DNA from: Oceanisphaera marina
Lineage (GTDB): Bacteria; Pseudomonadota; Gammaproteobacteria; Enterobacterales; Aeromonadaceae
Assembly: GCF_014643915.1 (NCBI RefSeq)
Contig: NZ_BMKE01000006.1
Coordinates: 101,068-165,067, forward strand
DNA: 64,000 bases
Reading direction: 5' to 3'
The notes under the pieces were generated by a model that was given only the letters and a program-made list of their open reading frames with translations, did no database searches and had not been told where the DNA came from. Positions 29,552-40,913 of the stretch are shown here, in pieces. Made by a program: the position numbers and the translations under genes. Each line of letters begins with the position of its first letter. Position 1 is the stretch's first letter.

Positions 29552-32242
29552 ATGGCAGAAGTTACATTATCGCAGCTCGCCAGCGACATAGACACATCGG
29601 TTGACCGTCTCGTTCAGCAGTTTCGCGAAGCCGGCATGGAAAAATCAACCGGTGATACCGTATCGGAATCCGAAAAGGCCGATTTGCTGACATATTTAAA
29701 GAAGCAGCACGGCGCTGAGGGAAAAGAACCCAAGCGGATGACGCTGCAGCGTAAAACCATGAGCACCTTGAACGTGCCCGTGGTAGGTGGTAAGAGCAAG
29801 GCTGTTCAGGTTGAAGTGCGCAAGAAGCGTACCTACGTAAGACGCGACACGGCTGAAGAGCTGGAGCGTCAGCAAGCAGAAGAGCAGGCCCGTCTGGAAG
29901 CAGAAGCGCAGGCTCGTCGTGAGACCGAAGAGCAAGTTAAGCGTGAAGCCGAAGAAAAGGCCAAGCGTGAGGCGCAAGAAAAAGCCAAGCGTGACGCGGA
30001 AGAAAAAGTCCGCCAGGCTCAGCTGCAAGCTCAGAACACCAAAGAGCAGGGGGCAACCCCCAAAAGCAAAGAGCAGAAAAAGGTGGACGATATGGCCAAG
30101 AGCGAAGCAGAAAAGTTGAAGCAGCAGCGTGAGCAAGAAGTCTTGCGCAAGGCCGAGCTGGATGCACAGAAAAAAGCGGAAGAAGTACGCAAGCTGGCAG
30201 AAGAGAACGAAAAGCGCTGGGCAGAAGAAGCCGCAGCGAAGAAGCCGGAAGATGCCGACTATCATGTAATGACCAATGCTCACGCCAAGGCCGCAGAAGA
30301 CGAAGCGGATAAAAGCGAAGAGCAGAAAGCGCGCCGCAGCACTGGCGGCAAGAAGCGCAAGGGCGGCAAGAACAAAGAAGATCGCGAAAATCGCGAAAGC
30401 CGCAACGAGCGTCTGCGTAAAGGCAAGCGCGCCAAGGTGATGATGCCCAACTCAATGAAGCACGGCTTCCAGAAGCCGGCGCAAGTGGTTAACCGCGACG
30501 TTGAGATTGGTGAAACCGTGACCGTGGCCGAACTGGCCAATAAAATGGCCGTCAAGGGTGCCGCCGTCATCAAGGTGATGATGAAAATGGGTGCCATGGC
30601 GACTATCAACCAGGTGATTGACCAGGAAACTGCCCAACTGGTAGCGGAAGAAATGGGTCACAAGGTGATTCTGCGTCGTGAAAACGAGCTGGAGCAGCAC
30701 GTGCTGTCAGACCGTGATACCGATGCCGAACGTCAGACTCGTGCTCCTGTCGTAACCATCATGGGTCACGTTGACCACGGTAAAACCTCGACGCTGGATT
30801 ATATCCGCCGCGCCAAGGTGGCCTCTGGTGAAGCCGGTGGTATTACCCAGCACATAGGTGCTTATCACGTAGAAACCGAGAACGGTATTATTACCTTCCT
30901 GGATACCCCTGGACACGCGGCCTTTACTTCCATGCGTGCTCGTGGTGCCAGTGCGACCGACATCGTGATTCTGGTGGTGGCTGCGGACGATGGCGTTATG
31001 CCACAGACCGTAGAAGCGATTCAACACGCAAAAGCGGCGAATGTGCCCCTGATTGTTGCCGTCAACAAGATGGACAAGCCGGAAGCGGATATCGATCGCG
31101 TCAAGAGCGAGCTGTCTCAGCACGGCGTGATGTCCGAAGATTGGGGTGGCGAAAACATGTTCACCTTTATTTCGGCCAAAACCGGCCAGGGCATTGATGA
31201 ACTGCTGGAAGCCATTCTGCTGCAGGCGGAAATACTGGAGCTGAAAGCAATCTACGACGGTATGGCGTCAGGTGTGGTTATCGAGTCTCGCCTCGACAAG
31301 GGCCGTGGTCCGGTTGCTACCGTACTGGTACAGGAAGGTACCTTGAACCAGGGCGATATCGTGCTCTGTGGTCTTGAGTATGGCCGAGTACGTGCCATGC
31401 GTGACGAGCTGGGCCGTGACATCAAGTCAGCCGGTCCGTCTATTCCGGTAGAAATACTGGGGCTGTCCGGCGTGCCCGCTGCAGGCGATGAAGCCACAGT
31501 GGTACGTGACGAGAAAAAGGCCCGTGAAGTGGCACTTTATCGTCAAGGCAAGTTCCGTGATGTGAAATTGGCCCGTCAACAGACTGCCAAGCTTGAAAAC
31601 ATGTTTGCCAACATGGAAGAGGGCGAAGTTGCCGAAGTGAACCTGGTACTGAAAGCCGATGTACAGGGTTCCATTGAAGCGATTTCCGACTCCTTGCAAA
31701 AGCTGTCTACCGACGAAGTCAAGGTCAAGATCATCGGCTCTGGTGTGGGTGGAATTACCGAAACCGACGCCAGCCTGGCGGCGGCATCCAATGCCATCAT
31801 TCTTGGCTTTAACGTGCGTGCCGATGCCTCTGCTCGCAAGATGATTGAATCAGAAGATATCGATCTGCGTTACTACAGCGTTATCTATGAATTGCTGGAC
31901 GAAGTGAAGCAGGCCATGACCGGCATGCTGGCACCGGAATTCAAGCAGGAAATCATCGGTCTGGCCGAAGTTCGTGACGTGTTCCGCTCGCCCAAATTTG
32001 GTGCAGTGGCAGGTTGTATGGTCACCGAAGGTAACGTCAAGCGTAGCAACCCAATCCGGGTATTGCGTGACAACGTGGTTATTTACGAAGGCGAGCTGGA
32101 ATCATTGCGCCGCTTTAAAGACGACATGCAAGAAGTGCGTAACGGCATGGAATGCGGTATCGCCGTGAAGAACTATAATGACGTACGTGTGGGTGACCAG
32201 ATAGAAGTCTTCCAGATTATAGAAGTACAGCGCACCCTGTAA
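29552..32242 (+). CDS. infB: Translation initiation factor IF-2
   Basis: GTPase that brings initiator tRNA to the 30S subunit and promotes subunit joining. The 896-residue protein has an N-terminal IF2_N domain, then a long charged Ala/Glu/Lys/Arg helix (about 105-260), a basic linker, and the G domain with [17 protein letters not shown] and NKMDKP. Domains II to IV follow, with [15 protein letters not shown] near the end. The length and highly charged N-terminal region match the long gammaproteobacterial form. GGAGG sits ahead of the ATG. Confidence 0.97.
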   Translation: MAEVTLSQLASDIDTSVDRLVQQFREAGMEKSTGDTVSESEKADLLTYLKKQHGAEGKEPKRMTLQRKTMSTLNVPVVGGKSKAVQVEVRKKRTYVRRDTAEELERQQAEEQARLEAEAQARRETEEQVKREAEEKAKREAQEKAKRDAEEKVRQAQLQAQNTKEQGATPKSKEQKKVDDMAKSEAEKLKQQREQEVLRKAELDAQKKAEEVRKLAEENEKRWAEEAAAKKPEDADYHVMTNAHAKAAEDEADKSEEQKARRSTGGKKRKGGKNKEDRENRESRNERLRKGKRAKVMMPNSMKHGFQKPAQVVNRDVEIGETVTVAELANKMAVKGAAVIKVMMKMGAMATINQVIDQETAQLVAEEMGHKVILRRENELEQHVLSDRDTDAERQTRAPVVTIMGHVDHGKTSTLDYIRRAKVASGEAGGITQHIGAYHVETENGIITFLDTPGHAAFTSMRARGASATDIVILVVAADDGVMPQTVEAIQHAKAANVPLIVAVNKMDKPEADIDRVKSELSQHGVMSEDWGGENMFTFISAKTGQGIDELLEAILLQAEILELKAIYDGMASGVVIESRLDKGRGPVATVLVQEGTLNQGDIVLCGLEYGRVRAMRDELGRDIKSAGPSIPVEILGLSGVPAAGDEATVVRDEKKAREVALYRQGKFRDVKLARQQTAKLENMFANMEEGEVAEVNLVLKADVQGSIEAISDSLQKLSTDEVKVKIIGSGVGGITETDASLAAASNAIILGFNVRADASARKMIESEDIDLRYYSVIYELLDEVKQAMTGMLAPEFKQEIIGLAEVRDVFRSPKFGAVAGCMVTEGNVKRSNPIRVLRDNVVIYEGELESLRRFKDDMQEVRNGMECGIAVKNYNDVRVGDQIEVFQIIEVQRTL

Positions 32243-32334
32243 GGGCGACGCCGACCCAGGCTCTGGCCTGGGTCGAAAGAACGGCAGCTCCCATAGGCGA
32301 GCCGCTGCTCTTTTGTCACCTGATTTGATTTATT

Positions 32335-32358
32335 AAGGGGCCTGAAGGCTCCTTTTTT
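32335..32358 (+). terminator. Hairpin terminator between infB and rbfA
   Basis: AAGGGGCC, a TGAA loop and GGCTCCTT form an 8-bp stem (one G:T pair) followed by a T run. A second hairpin without T run, GACCCAGG/CCTGGGTC, lies closer to infB at 32253-32274. rbfA would depend on read-through or a promoter in this 130-base gap. Confidence 0.7.
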
Positions 32359-32375
32359 ATTGGGATAACAGCATT

Positions 32376-32792
32376 ATGGCTAGAGAATTCAGCCGCGCCC
32401 GCCGGGTTGGGCAGGAATTGCAAAAAGAAATTGCGATGATACTGCAGCGGGAAATTAAAGATGATCGTCTGAAGCTGGTCACCGTATCCGGTGTCGAGTT
32501 AACCAAGGATCTGAGCACGGCCAAGGTGTTCGTCACCTTTTTGGAAAACGATCCGGAAAAAGTGAAGCAAGGCATGAAGGTATTGAAGGATGCCAGCGGC
32601 TTTATTCGCAGTCTGGTGGGTAAAGCCATGCGATTGCGTGTCACGCCCGAATTGCGCTTTGTTTACGATCAGAGCCTGGTGGAAGGCGTGCGTATTTCTA
32701 CCTTGGTTTCCAGCACCATTGCCGAAGACAATCGTCGACTACAAGAAAGTGGTCGCAGCGAAGAAGACCAAGATCAAGAGAAGAAGGATTAA
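32376..32792 (+). CDS. rbfA: Ribosome-binding factor A
   Basis: KH-like protein that binds the free 30S subunit and aids 16S 5'-end maturation, important in the cold. The 138-residue protein begins [20 protein letters not shown] and contains [19 protein letters not shown] and [15 protein letters not shown], all family marks. The acidic tail ([11 protein letters not shown]) is probably disordered. Its stop is 2 bases before truB. Confidence 0.95.
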   Translation: MAREFSRARRVGQELQKEIAMILQREIKDDRLKLVTVSGVELTKDLSTAKVFVTFLENDPEKVKQGMKVLKDASGFIRSLVGKAMRLRVTPELRFVYDQSLVEGVRISTLVSSTIAEDNRRLQESGRSEEDQDQEKKD

Positions 32793-32794
32793 TC

Positions 32795-33730
32795 ATGGGG
32801 CGTCAGCGTCGATTTCGTGGTCGTGAAGTAGACGGCATACTCTTGTTGGACAAGCCTGCGGGCATTACCTCTAACGATGCGTTGCAGCAGGTGAAGCGTA
32901 TATATGCCGCTGCCAAAGCCGGGCACACCGGAGCCCTGGATCCACTGGCTACCGGCATGCTGCCCATTTGTCTGGGCGAAGCGACCAAGTTTTCCCAGTT
33001 TTTGCTGGAAGCGGACAAGCGCTATCGGGTGGTGGCCAAGCTTGGGCTGCGTACCGATACCAGTGATGCCGATGGCGAAGTCGTTGAAACGCGACCGGTC
33101 AATGTCGCCACCGGGGATTTGATTGAGGCACTGGACCGTTTTCGTGGCCAGAGCGATCAAATACCGTCCATGTACTCCGCACTCAAGTATCAAGGCAAGC
33201 CCTTGTATCACTATGCCCGTGAAGGCATAGAAGTACCGCGAGAGTCTCGTCCCATCACAGTGTATGAGTTGACCCTGATACGTTTTGAAGGGGACGAAGT
33301 GGAGCTGGAAGTGCATTGCAGCAAAGGCACCTACATTCGTACCATAGTCGACGATCTGGGCGAAGTGCTGGGGTGTGGGGCTCACGTGACTGTGCTGCGT
33401 CGTTTGGCGGTAGCCAGTTATCCGGCCGAGCGCATGCTGACCCTGGAGCAGCTGGAATGTATTCTTGAAAACTGCCGAGCGCAGGAGATAGCACCACGAC
33501 TGGAGCTGGATCCCTTGCTGTTGCCCATGGATACCGCCGTGGCCAGCCTGCCGGAAGTCAATATGTCCGAACTGGTCGCCGGTTACATCAACCAGGGGCA
33601 GGCGGTACAGGTCTCGGGTGCACCGACTGATGGCCAGGTCAGAATGACCGTCGGCGAACAGCGCCTGTTTATTGGTGTCGGCGAAATTGACGATGACGGT
33701 AAAGTGGCACCCAAACGACTGGTGCGTTAA
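32795..33730 (+). CDS. truB: tRNA pseudouridine-55 synthase
   Basis: Makes pseudouridine 55 in the T loop of all tRNAs. The 311-residue protein shows [18 protein letters not shown], the catalytic motif [17 protein letters not shown] with the essential Asp near residue 48, and [19 protein letters not shown]-terminal PUA-like domain is present. It is closely coupled to rbfA. Confidence 0.96.
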   Translation: MGRQRRFRGREVDGILLLDKPAGITSNDALQQVKRIYAAAKAGHTGALDPLATGMLPICLGEATKFSQFLLEADKRYRVVAKLGLRTDTSDADGEVVETRPVNVATGDLIEALDRFRGQSDQIPSMYSALKYQGKPLYHYAREGIEVPRESRPITVYELTLIRFEGDEVELEVHCSKGTYIRTIVDDLGEVLGCGAHVTVLRRLAVASYPAERMLTLEQLECILENCRAQEIAPRLELDPLLLPMDTAVASLPEVNMSELVAGYINQGQAVQVSGAPTDGQVRMTVGEQRLFIGVGEIDDDGKVAPKRLVR

Positions 33731-33791
33731 TGGCCCGTGCGCAGTTTGACCGGCGTTGAGCGACTCTTTTGCTGGCAGTGCCATTTTGTGG

Positions 33792-33819
33792 TTGCCAACA
33801 CTCGCTTAACTGGTAGAAT
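33792..33819 (+). promoter_or_regulatory. Probable rpsO promoter
   Basis: TTGCCA, 16 bases, TAGAAT, placed about 70 bases before the rpsO ATG. That leaves a leader of roughly 60 bases in which S15 autoregulation could act, as known in E. coli; I did not work out a pseudoknot. Confidence 0.6.
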
Positions 33820-33888
33820 GCGCAGCTCGCTTTCCGGCTGAATTAGTGATCGGCTGGAAAAAACATTCATCTCTTTGGAGTACAAAAG

Positions 33889-34158
33889 ATGTCACTAAAT
33901 GCTGAAACTAAAGCCCAAATTGTTGCTGACCATGCACGCGGCGAAGGCGACACAGGTTCACCTGAAGTTCAGGTTGCCCTGCTGAGCGCGCAAATCAACC
34001 ACCTGCAAGGTCACTTTAAGCAGCACATCCATGATCATCACAGCCGTCGTGGTCTGCTGCGCATGGTATCCCAGCGTCGTAGCCTGCTGGACTACCTGAA
34101 GCGTAAAGACGTTGCTCGTTACAGTGCACTGATCGCTAAACTGGGTCTGCGTCGTTAA
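33889..34158 (+). CDS. rpsO: 30S ribosomal protein S15
   Basis: An 89-residue four-helix primary 16S rRNA-binding protein, full length. Signature stretches are [36 protein letters not shown] and [16 protein letters not shown] precedes the ATG. A strong terminator follows, and pnp is next, as in E. coli. Confidence 0.97.
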   Translation: MSLNAETKAQIVADHARGEGDTGSPEVQVALLSAQINHLQGHFKQHIHDHHSRRGLLRMVSQRRSLLDYLKRKDVARYSALIAKLGLRR

Positions 34159-34177
34159 TCGACACAGTCAGTTTAAC

Positions 34178-34202
34178 AAAAAGGGGCTTAGGCCCCTTTT
34201 TT
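34178..34202 (+). terminator. Terminator of rpsO
   Basis: AAAAAGGGGC, a TTAG loop and GCCCCTTTTTT form a stem with T run 20 bases after the rpsO stop. Confidence 0.9.
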
Positions 34203-34204
34203 GT

Positions 34205-34227
34205 TGCCTGATTTTCAAGATCAGGCA
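34205..34227 (+). promoter_or_regulatory. Hairpin at the start of the pnp leader
   Basis: TGCCTGAT, a 7-base loop and ATCAGGCA form a perfect stem directly after the rpsO terminator. In E. coli the pnp leader forms an RNase III-cut stem used for autoregulation. This could be part of such a structure, but the rest of the roughly 175-base leader shows no second clear stem. Confidence 0.45.
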
Positions 34228-34401
34228 GAAGGTGTGCAGAGAAAAAAGCGGCGGCTGCGAATTCCGTTTTTCGAGGTTTTACTCCTGATATTTATCCCCG
34301 TGCCGCTCGCGGTTTTCCCTTTGCAATTCTGTCCTTTAACCAATAATCAAGTATACTGTGGCGGTAAATTAAAAGACCAAACATATTAAGGAATCTACAA
34401 C

Positions 34402-36582
34402 GTGAATCCTATCGTGAAAACCTTCCAGTATGGCCAACATACAGTAACACTTGAAACGGGCGTCATTGCGCGCCAGGCGAGTGGTGCTGTGATGGCCAGC
34501 ATTGATGATACCGCCGTATTAGTGACTGTCGTTGGCAAGCGTGAAGCCGATGAAAGCAAAGACTTCTTTCCGCTCACCGTTAACTATCAAGAGCGCACCT
34601 ACGCTGCAGGCCGTATTCCAGGCAGCTTTTTCAAGCGTGAAGGCCGTCCAACGGAAGGCGAAACACTGACCTCGCGATTGATTGACCGCCCGATCCGTCC
34701 GTTGTTTCCCGAAGGGTTCAAAAACGAAGTTCAGGTTATTGCCACCGTAGTCTCGGTTAACCCTGAAATTGCTCCCGATATTATTGCCATGCTGGGTACT
34801 TCAGCGGCCCTAGCTATTTCCGGTATTCCGTTCGCCGGCCCGATTGGTGCCGCCCGAGTAGGTTACATGAATGGCGAATATGTACTGAACCCAAGCATCA
34901 GCGAGCTGGAAAACAGCGAACTGGATCTGGTGGTCGCCGGTACGGCCAATGCGGTACTCATGGTGGAGTCTGAAGCCAATATTTTGCCGGAAGACATCAT
35001 GCTGGGTGCGGTTGTTTATGGTCATGAGCAGCTGAACACTGCGGTACAAGCCATTAACGAGTTTGCTGCCGAAGTGAGCGCCACTCCCTGGGACTGGAAG
35101 CCTAAAGCAGAAAATGAAGGCTTGAAAGCACAGGTTGGCGAACTGGCGAGCACCGAGTTGGGCGAAGCCTATCGCATTACCGACAAGACCGCCCGTCGTG
35201 ATGCCATCAGCGCCATTAAAGCCAACGTATTATCCGCCGTGCTGGCGGCTAATCCCGAGCAAAACATTAAAGAAGTTCAAGAGCAGTTAGGCAAGCTTGA
35301 GAAGCACATCGTTCGTGGTCGTGTGGTGCGTGGCGAGCCGCGTATCGATGGTCGTGAACCGGACATGATCCGTGCGCTTAACGTGGCGACCGGCCTGTTG
35401 CCGCGTACCCACGGTTCAGCCTTGTTCACCCGCGGTGAAACGCAGGCGCTGGTTGCTGCCACTCTGGGTACCGAGCGTGACGCTCAGATGATCGACGAGC
35501 TGACAGGTGCACGCACCAACCGCTTTATGCTGCATTACAACTTCCCTCCTTACTGTGTTGGCGAAACCGGTATGGTGGGCAGTCCCAAGCGTCGTGAAAT
35601 TGGTCACGGTCGTCTGGCCAAGCGTGGTGTTGCGGCTGTAATGCCAAGCGCCGACGTGTTCCCATATACGGTGCGTATCGTATCGGAAATTACCGAGTCT
35701 AACGGTTCATCCTCCATGGCGTCGGTATGCGGCACCTCACTGGCATTGATGGATGCCGGTGTACCGATTAAGGGCTCCGTGGCCGGTATTGCCATGGGTC
35801 TGGTAAAAGAAGACGAAAACTTCGTGGTTCTGTCCGATATTCTGGGTGACGAAGATCATCTGGGTGATATGGACTTTAAAGTAGCCGGTACCACTCAGGG
35901 TATTACCGCGCTGCAGATGGACATCAAGATCGAAGGTATTACCAAAGAAATCATGGAGCAGGCGCTCAAGCAGGCACGCAATGCCCGTTTGCACATCCTG
36001 AAAGTGATGGACGACGCGCTGCAGGCACCACGTGAAGAGATTTCCGATTTTGCTCCGCGTATTCACATTATCAAGATCAACCCAGAGAAGATCCGTGATG
36101 TGATTGGCAAGGGCGGTGCGACCATTCGTGCCCTGACCGAAGAAACCGGCACGACCATTGAGCTGGATGATAACGGTACCGTTAAAATTGCCGCAGTAGA
36201 CGGCGAAGCGGCCAAACTGGCCATCAGCCGTATTCAACAGCTGACCGCAGAAGTGGAAGCCGGCACTATTTATGAAGGTCAGGTCGTGCGTTTGGCCGAC
36301 TTCGGCGCTTTCGTTAATATCTTGCCTGGCAAAGATGGTCTGGTACACATTTCTCAAATTACCGAAGAGCGCGTTAAAAACGTCTCGGATCATTTGACTG
36401 TGGGCGATACCGTCAAGGTGAAGGTATTGGAAGTGGACCGTCAGGGTCGTATTCGCTTGTCTATTAAAGAAGCGAAAGAGCCTGAAGCAGCAGCCGAAGC
36501 GCCAGCTGAAGCACAAACCGCAGCTCCAGCCCAGCCCGAAGCCGCCGCTCCTGCCAACAATGACGAAAAACCGGCCGAGTAA
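34402..36582 (+). CDS. pnp: Polyribonucleotide nucleotidyltransferase (PNPase)
   Basis: Phosphorolytic 3'-5' exoribonuclease of the RNA degradosome. The 726-residue protein has two RNase PH domains (about 1-210 and 310-545, with [20 protein letters not shown] and [19 protein letters not shown]), a KH domain ([20 protein letters not shown]) and an S1 domain ([20 protein letters not shown]). The Ala/Pro/Glu-rich tail after residue 695 is longer than the catalytic core needs and may contact RNase E. It follows rpsO and ends at a strong terminator. Confidence 0.97.
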   Translation: MNPIVKTFQYGQHTVTLETGVIARQASGAVMASIDDTAVLVTVVGKREADESKDFFPLTVNYQERTYAAGRIPGSFFKREGRPTEGETLTSRLIDRPIRPLFPEGFKNEVQVIATVVSVNPEIAPDIIAMLGTSAALAISGIPFAGPIGAARVGYMNGEYVLNPSISELENSELDLVVAGTANAVLMVESEANILPEDIMLGAVVYGHEQLNTAVQAINEFAAEVSATPWDWKPKAENEGLKAQVGELASTELGEAYRITDKTARRDAISAIKANVLSAVLAANPEQNIKEVQEQLGKLEKHIVRGRVVRGEPRIDGREPDMIRALNVATGLLPRTHGSALFTRGETQALVAATLGTERDAQMIDELTGARTNRFMLHYNFPPYCVGETGMVGSPKRREIGHGRLAKRGVAAVMPSADVFPYTVRIVSEITESNGSSSMASVCGTSLALMDAGVPIKGSVAGIAMGLVKEDENFVVLSDILGDEDHLGDMDFKVAGTTQGITALQMDIKIEGITKEIMEQALKQARNARLHILKVMDDALQAPREEISDFAPRIHIIKINPEKIRDVIGKGGATIRALTEETGTTIELDDNGTVKIAAVDGEAAKLAISRIQQLTAEVEAGTIYEGQVVRLADFGAFVNILPGKDGLVHISQITEERVKNVSDHLTVGDTVKVKVLEVDRQGRIRLSIKEAKEPEAAAEAPAEAQTAAPAQPEAAAPANNDEKPAE

Positions 36583-36621
36583 TCAGCCTGTCGTTATTGT
36601 AGATTGCAGCTAGCAAGCAAA

Positions 36622-36648
36622 AAGCCGAGACACAGTCTCGGCTTTTTT
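36622..36648 (+). terminator. Terminator of pnp
   Basis: AAGCCGAGA and TCTCGGCTT form a 9-bp stem with a CACA loop, followed by TTTTAA. Confidence 0.9.
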
Positions 36649-36736
36649 AATGGCTGACGTTCAGACAGATAACATCCTGATGTGTTTTGCTGTTATCTGA
36701 TGGCTGAAAGCTTATCGCTGACGGCTAATAACGCTG

Positions 36737-38107
36737 TTATTTAAGGTGGCGCAGCAAGATCGCGTAATCGGCATCGATAGATTGTGCCAGTGGTATATAG
36801 ACCACATGGCCGCTACCGGGGGCCACTTCAACCTGCTCACCTTTACGGTTTTTTATCTGTTCCAGGGTAAAGGTAATATTACCGGCCGGGGTCATCAATT
36901 CCAGCTGATCACCCACGCTGAATTTGTTTTTCACGTCTACCTGAACCCAGTCGCCATCGCGCCGGGTGATGTCACCTACAAACTGCTGGCGGGTAGAGAC
37001 CGAATGGCCGGTTTCGTAGTTCTGATAATCGCTGTGGGCATGACGCTTGAGAAAGCCTTCGGTATAGCCGCGATGAGCAAGGTTTTCCAGGGTGTTCATC
37101 AAGGTGGCATCAAAGGGCTTGCCGGCGACGGCATCATCAATGGCCTTGCGATACACCTGAGCGGTGCGGGCCACGTAATAGAATGATTTGGTGCGACCTT
37201 CAATTTTTAACGAATGCACGCCCATCTGCGTCAGGCGCTCCACATACTGCACCGCACGCAAGTCCTTCGAATTCATGATGTAGGTGCCATGCTCGTCTTC
37301 GTAAGCGGCCATGTATTCGCCCGGGCGATTGCTTTCTTCCAGCAGCACCGGCTGGTCGTAAGGCGCACCGGCACCCAGGGTAGGAGCAGCGGCCTCCAGT
37401 GCCGGATCGACCTTTTGTACGACAATCGGCTCTTGTTTATGCACGATTTGGCCGGCGTCGTCTTCTTTGGCATCGTGAACTTTATATTCCCAGCGGCAGG
37501 CGTTGGTACAGGTGCCCTGGTTGGGATCGCGCTTGTTGATGTAGCCAGACAGCAGGCAACGGCCGGAATAGGCCATGCACAAGGCGCCATGCACGAATAC
37601 TTCCAGTTCGACACTGGGGCAATTGGCGCGAATTTCTTCTATTTCTTCCAGTGATAACTCGCGAGACAAAATGACCCGTTCGATACCGTAATCCTGCCAG
37701 AACTTGACCGAGGCCCAGTTGACCGCATTGGCCTGTACCGACAAATGGATAGTGACTTCGGGAAAGTGCTCGCGCACCAGCATAATCAAACCCGGGTCGG
37801 ACATGATCAGCGCATCGGGGCCCATCTCTACCACCGGCTTCATGTCGCGAATAAAGGTCTTCAGCTTGGCGTTATGAGGTTGAATATTCACCACCACATA
37901 GAATTTCTTGCCCAGCGCATGGGCTTCGTCTATGCCGATTTTAAGGTTTTCGTGATTGAACTCATTATTACGCACCCGCAGTGAGTAGCGAGGTTGGCCG
38001 GCATACACGGCATCCGCACCATAGGCGAAAGCATAACGCATGTTTTTCAGCGTTCCGGCCGGCGAAAGCAGTTCGGGAGTAAACTTGGGAGTAGAAGAGT
38101 CGGACAT
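36737..38107 (-). CDS. trhP: tRNA 5-hydroxyuridine synthesis protein TrhP (U32 family, YegQ)
   Basis: A 456-residue member of the U32 'peptidase' family. E. coli YegQ (TrhP) is required for prephenate-dependent 5-hydroxyuridine formation at U34 of tRNAs. It opens with PELLSPAGTLKNMRYAFAYG. The conserved cysteine cluster CMAYSGRCLL...GTCTNACRW lies near residues 175-205 and probably binds an iron-sulfur cluster. The C-terminal barrel is typical (SVGDQLELMTPAGNITF). Length matches E. coli YegQ (453). It stands alone between pnp (convergent) and a small periplasmic protein gene. Confidence 0.93.
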   Translation of the reverse strand: MSDSSTPKFTPELLSPAGTLKNMRYAFAYGADAVYAGQPRYSLRVRNNEFNHENLKIGIDEAHALGKKFYVVVNIQPHNAKLKTFIRDMKPVVEMGPDALIMSDPGLIMLVREHFPEVTIHLSVQANAVNWASVKFWQDYGIERVILSRELSLEEIEEIRANCPSVELEVFVHGALCMAYSGRCLLSGYINKRDPNQGTCTNACRWEYKVHDAKEDDAGQIVHKQEPIVVQKVDPALEAAAPTLGAGAPYDQPVLLEESNRPGEYMAAYEDEHGTYIMNSKDLRAVQYVERLTQMGVHSLKIEGRTKSFYYVARTAQVYRKAIDDAVAGKPFDATLMNTLENLAHRGYTEGFLKRHAHSDYQNYETGHSVSTRQQFVGDITRRDGDWVQVDVKNKFSVGDQLELMTPAGNITFTLEQIKNRKGEQVEVAPGSGHVVYIPLAQSIDADYAILLRHLK

Positions 38108-38257
38108 TAATATAAATCTCTGATATCAGGTCAGCAGGCCACCACCTGATGGCGGCCGAATTCGGCATTTTACTCTTCTGGCTGGCTAATTTCGAGACTG
38201 GGAGGGAAAGTACTGCCTTAAGAAGGAGAAGCTGGCTGCGAAGACTGACGAATACAC

Positions 38258-38605
38258 TTAATACGCCAGTTCGAGATGGTCGACTTCCAGCTCGGGGCCA
38301 TCGTCATCCTGGTCCAGCTCTCCCCAAATGGTCAATCGAGTGCGAGAGCTGGCCTGAATACCGCGCCACTCATCGTCATCAATTTCCACCATCAGGGTAC
38401 CGGTACCATCTTGAAACAGGTATTTTTCATCATCTATTTGTTCCACCACATAGCCGGTAAGGCGGATATTGCGGTCATCTTCCATATACAGTGCCTGAGC
38501 CACACTGACTCCGGGATAACGGTAAATCTGGTTATCACCGGCTTGAACCGGGGCGGTTAACACAGCCAGCCCTAACGCGGTGGCAACGAGTATCTTGTGC
38601 ATCAT
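38258..38605 (-). CDS. NirD/YgiW/YdeI family OB-fold stress protein
   Basis: A 115-residue exported protein. A signal peptide covers about residues 1-22 (MMHKILVATALGLAVLTAPV, then AxA cleavage). The mature part is a bacterial OB-fold (BOF): VSVAQALYMEDDRNIRLTGYV, YLFQDGTGTLMVEIDDDEW and TIWGELDQDDDGPELEVDHL. E. coli YgiW relatives are linked to peroxide, cadmium and acid stress, without a defined biochemical activity. Two adjacent ATGs are possible; AAGGA suits the first. It is oriented like trhP and gapA but well separated from both. Confidence 0.88.
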   Translation of the reverse strand: MMHKILVATALGLAVLTAPVQAGDNQIYRYPGVSVAQALYMEDDRNIRLTGYVVEQIDDEKYLFQDGTGTLMVEIDDDEWRGIQASSRTRLTIWGELDQDDDGPELEVDHLELAY

Positions 38606-38749
38606 TCAATCCTTTTGCAGGCGGTCATCTGGCAGCAAGATACGTGTGGCAGTCTGGTTAAGCCAGCCTCCAAAGGATTCAATCAGACAGGTTTGGACAT
38701 GTGAGTCAGATATGACGTAAAGAAAGAGTGGGGCCTGGAGTCAATAGGT

Positions 38750-38787
38750 GAGGCATAAGGGGACTTGTGTCTTGCCCCTTATGCCTC
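38750..38787 (-). other. Long hairpin downstream of gapA
   Basis: A perfect 13-bp stem (GAGGCATAAGGGG with CCCCTTATGCCTC) over a 12-base loop lies ten bases after the gapA stop. No T run follows on the minus strand, so it may protect the abundant gapA mRNA 3' end rather than terminate by itself. Confidence 0.6.
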
Positions 38788-38796
38788 AGGGTCTGG

Positions 38797-39801
<1,005 letters not shown>

Positions 39802-39956
39802 CTATGCTGAGACGTATAAAACGAGGATCTGTTGACCCTAACGTTACAAAAAAAAGGCGAAGCGTCAATCTGCTTGTGAACAGAACCCGCATGACATTGT
39901 GCGAGATCATGAACTGACGAGATAGAAACCCGTAATGCGTGGTGATACATGACCAG

Positions 39957-40754
39957 CTACTGCTTACGGTGATAGGTTCCTGCCGCCAATTGTTCCAGAA
40001 TATCTTCGACTTGCTGTTGCATCTGCTGTTGTTGACTGGCATTGAAATGCGCATAGACATTCATGCGATCCAGACTCACCGGCTCTTCGTGCCCCAGTTG
40101 GTTAAGCACTCGCGACCATACCCAAACCTCCTGATAACGTTTTTCGCGAATATACAGGGTCAGCAGATTGGCAATAATATCCGTATCGATGTCGGCATCT
40201 TTATCGTACAGGGCAAGAGCATGGTGCAGGGCCTGTTCTGCGGCCTGGCTATCGCGCAGCGTCAATAATTCCGCCAGTGCTTTTTGCAGATCCGGCTGCT
40301 GCATTTCTGGGCGGTTTGCCAGTTTGATAAATCGCGCTTTGGCTCGCTGGCTGCCCTGGTACTGCCAGTGCCACAGTAACAGATGGGGATAATCCGACTG
40401 CGCCGTGCTGGCGGTCAATTGGCTGATGGCATCCCTGGCATGAATAACGGCCTCCAGTTTGTCGTTTTTACGCTCTTTTCGTCGGGTATATTCGATGGCC
40501 AGCAGAGGTTCCAGGCAGTCATGATACTGCTGGAGAGTCTGCATTAAATGGTAGTCACTTTCGTCACCCGGAACAGTGGCTTGCTGCCTGCGTGCACGAA
40601 TAAGGGCCGTACGTTCAAAGCGACACCAGCTATCATGGTGCAGCTCTACGCAGTACTGTGGTGTATCTTCACATATGGCAGTGATGCGATCTTGCTCACA
40701 GGCTGCTAAAAAGAGGGGTGCCAATAGTAGTAAAAAAACGCGTTTAATATTCAT
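39957..40754 (-). CDS. DUF2989 family lipoprotein
   Basis: A 265-residue predicted lipoprotein: the signal MNIKRVFLLLLAPLFLAACE places the lipobox LAAC at Cys19. The mature part has early cysteines (CEDTPQYCVE, SWCRFE, HDCLE) and then a helical, TPR-like region (ALAELLTLRDSQAAEQALHHALA). I recognise it as the DUF2989 family found in Aeromonas, Vibrio and Shewanella relatives; the function is unknown. I start at the ATG giving a proper lipoprotein signal and ignore 29 open upstream codons. It lies between the two divergent GAPDH genes, possibly transcribed with gapA's strand neighbours but with its own 160-base upstream gap. Confidence 0.8.
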   Translation of the reverse strand: MNIKRVFLLLLAPLFLAACEQDRITAICEDTPQYCVELHHDSWCRFERTALIRARRQQATVPGDESDYHLMQTLQQYHDCLEPLLAIEYTRRKERKNDKLEAVIHARDAISQLTASTAQSDYPHLLLWHWQYQGSQRAKARFIKLANRPEMQQPDLQKALAELLTLRDSQAAEQALHHALALYDKDADIDTDIIANLLTLYIREKRYQEVWVWSRVLNQLGHEEPVSLDRMNVYAHFNASQQQQMQQQVEDILEQLAAGTYHRKQ

Positions 40755-40913
40755 ATGAGTATCTTGCTGGCCGTCCTTGGTCTGGTAATCATACCCCCTA
40801 TCAACTAAAATGGGCGCACTTAAATAGAGCTGAAGCGGCATTTATGGATTCGTTTCAAAATCTATGCTCGCGTCAATACTCATGATAGTTACCTGAAAAA
40901 AAGGATCCGGTCG

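Noticed and set aside
29900-30260. Lys/Glu/Ala repeats in infB as a mobile or repeat insertion
   Set aside because: The charged helical repeat is normal for the N-terminal part of long gammaproteobacterial IF-2.
34201-34389. 62-codon open frame between rpsO and pnp
   Set aside because: It begins with TTG inside the T run of a terminator, has no ribosome site and runs through the pnp leader; best read as untranslated.
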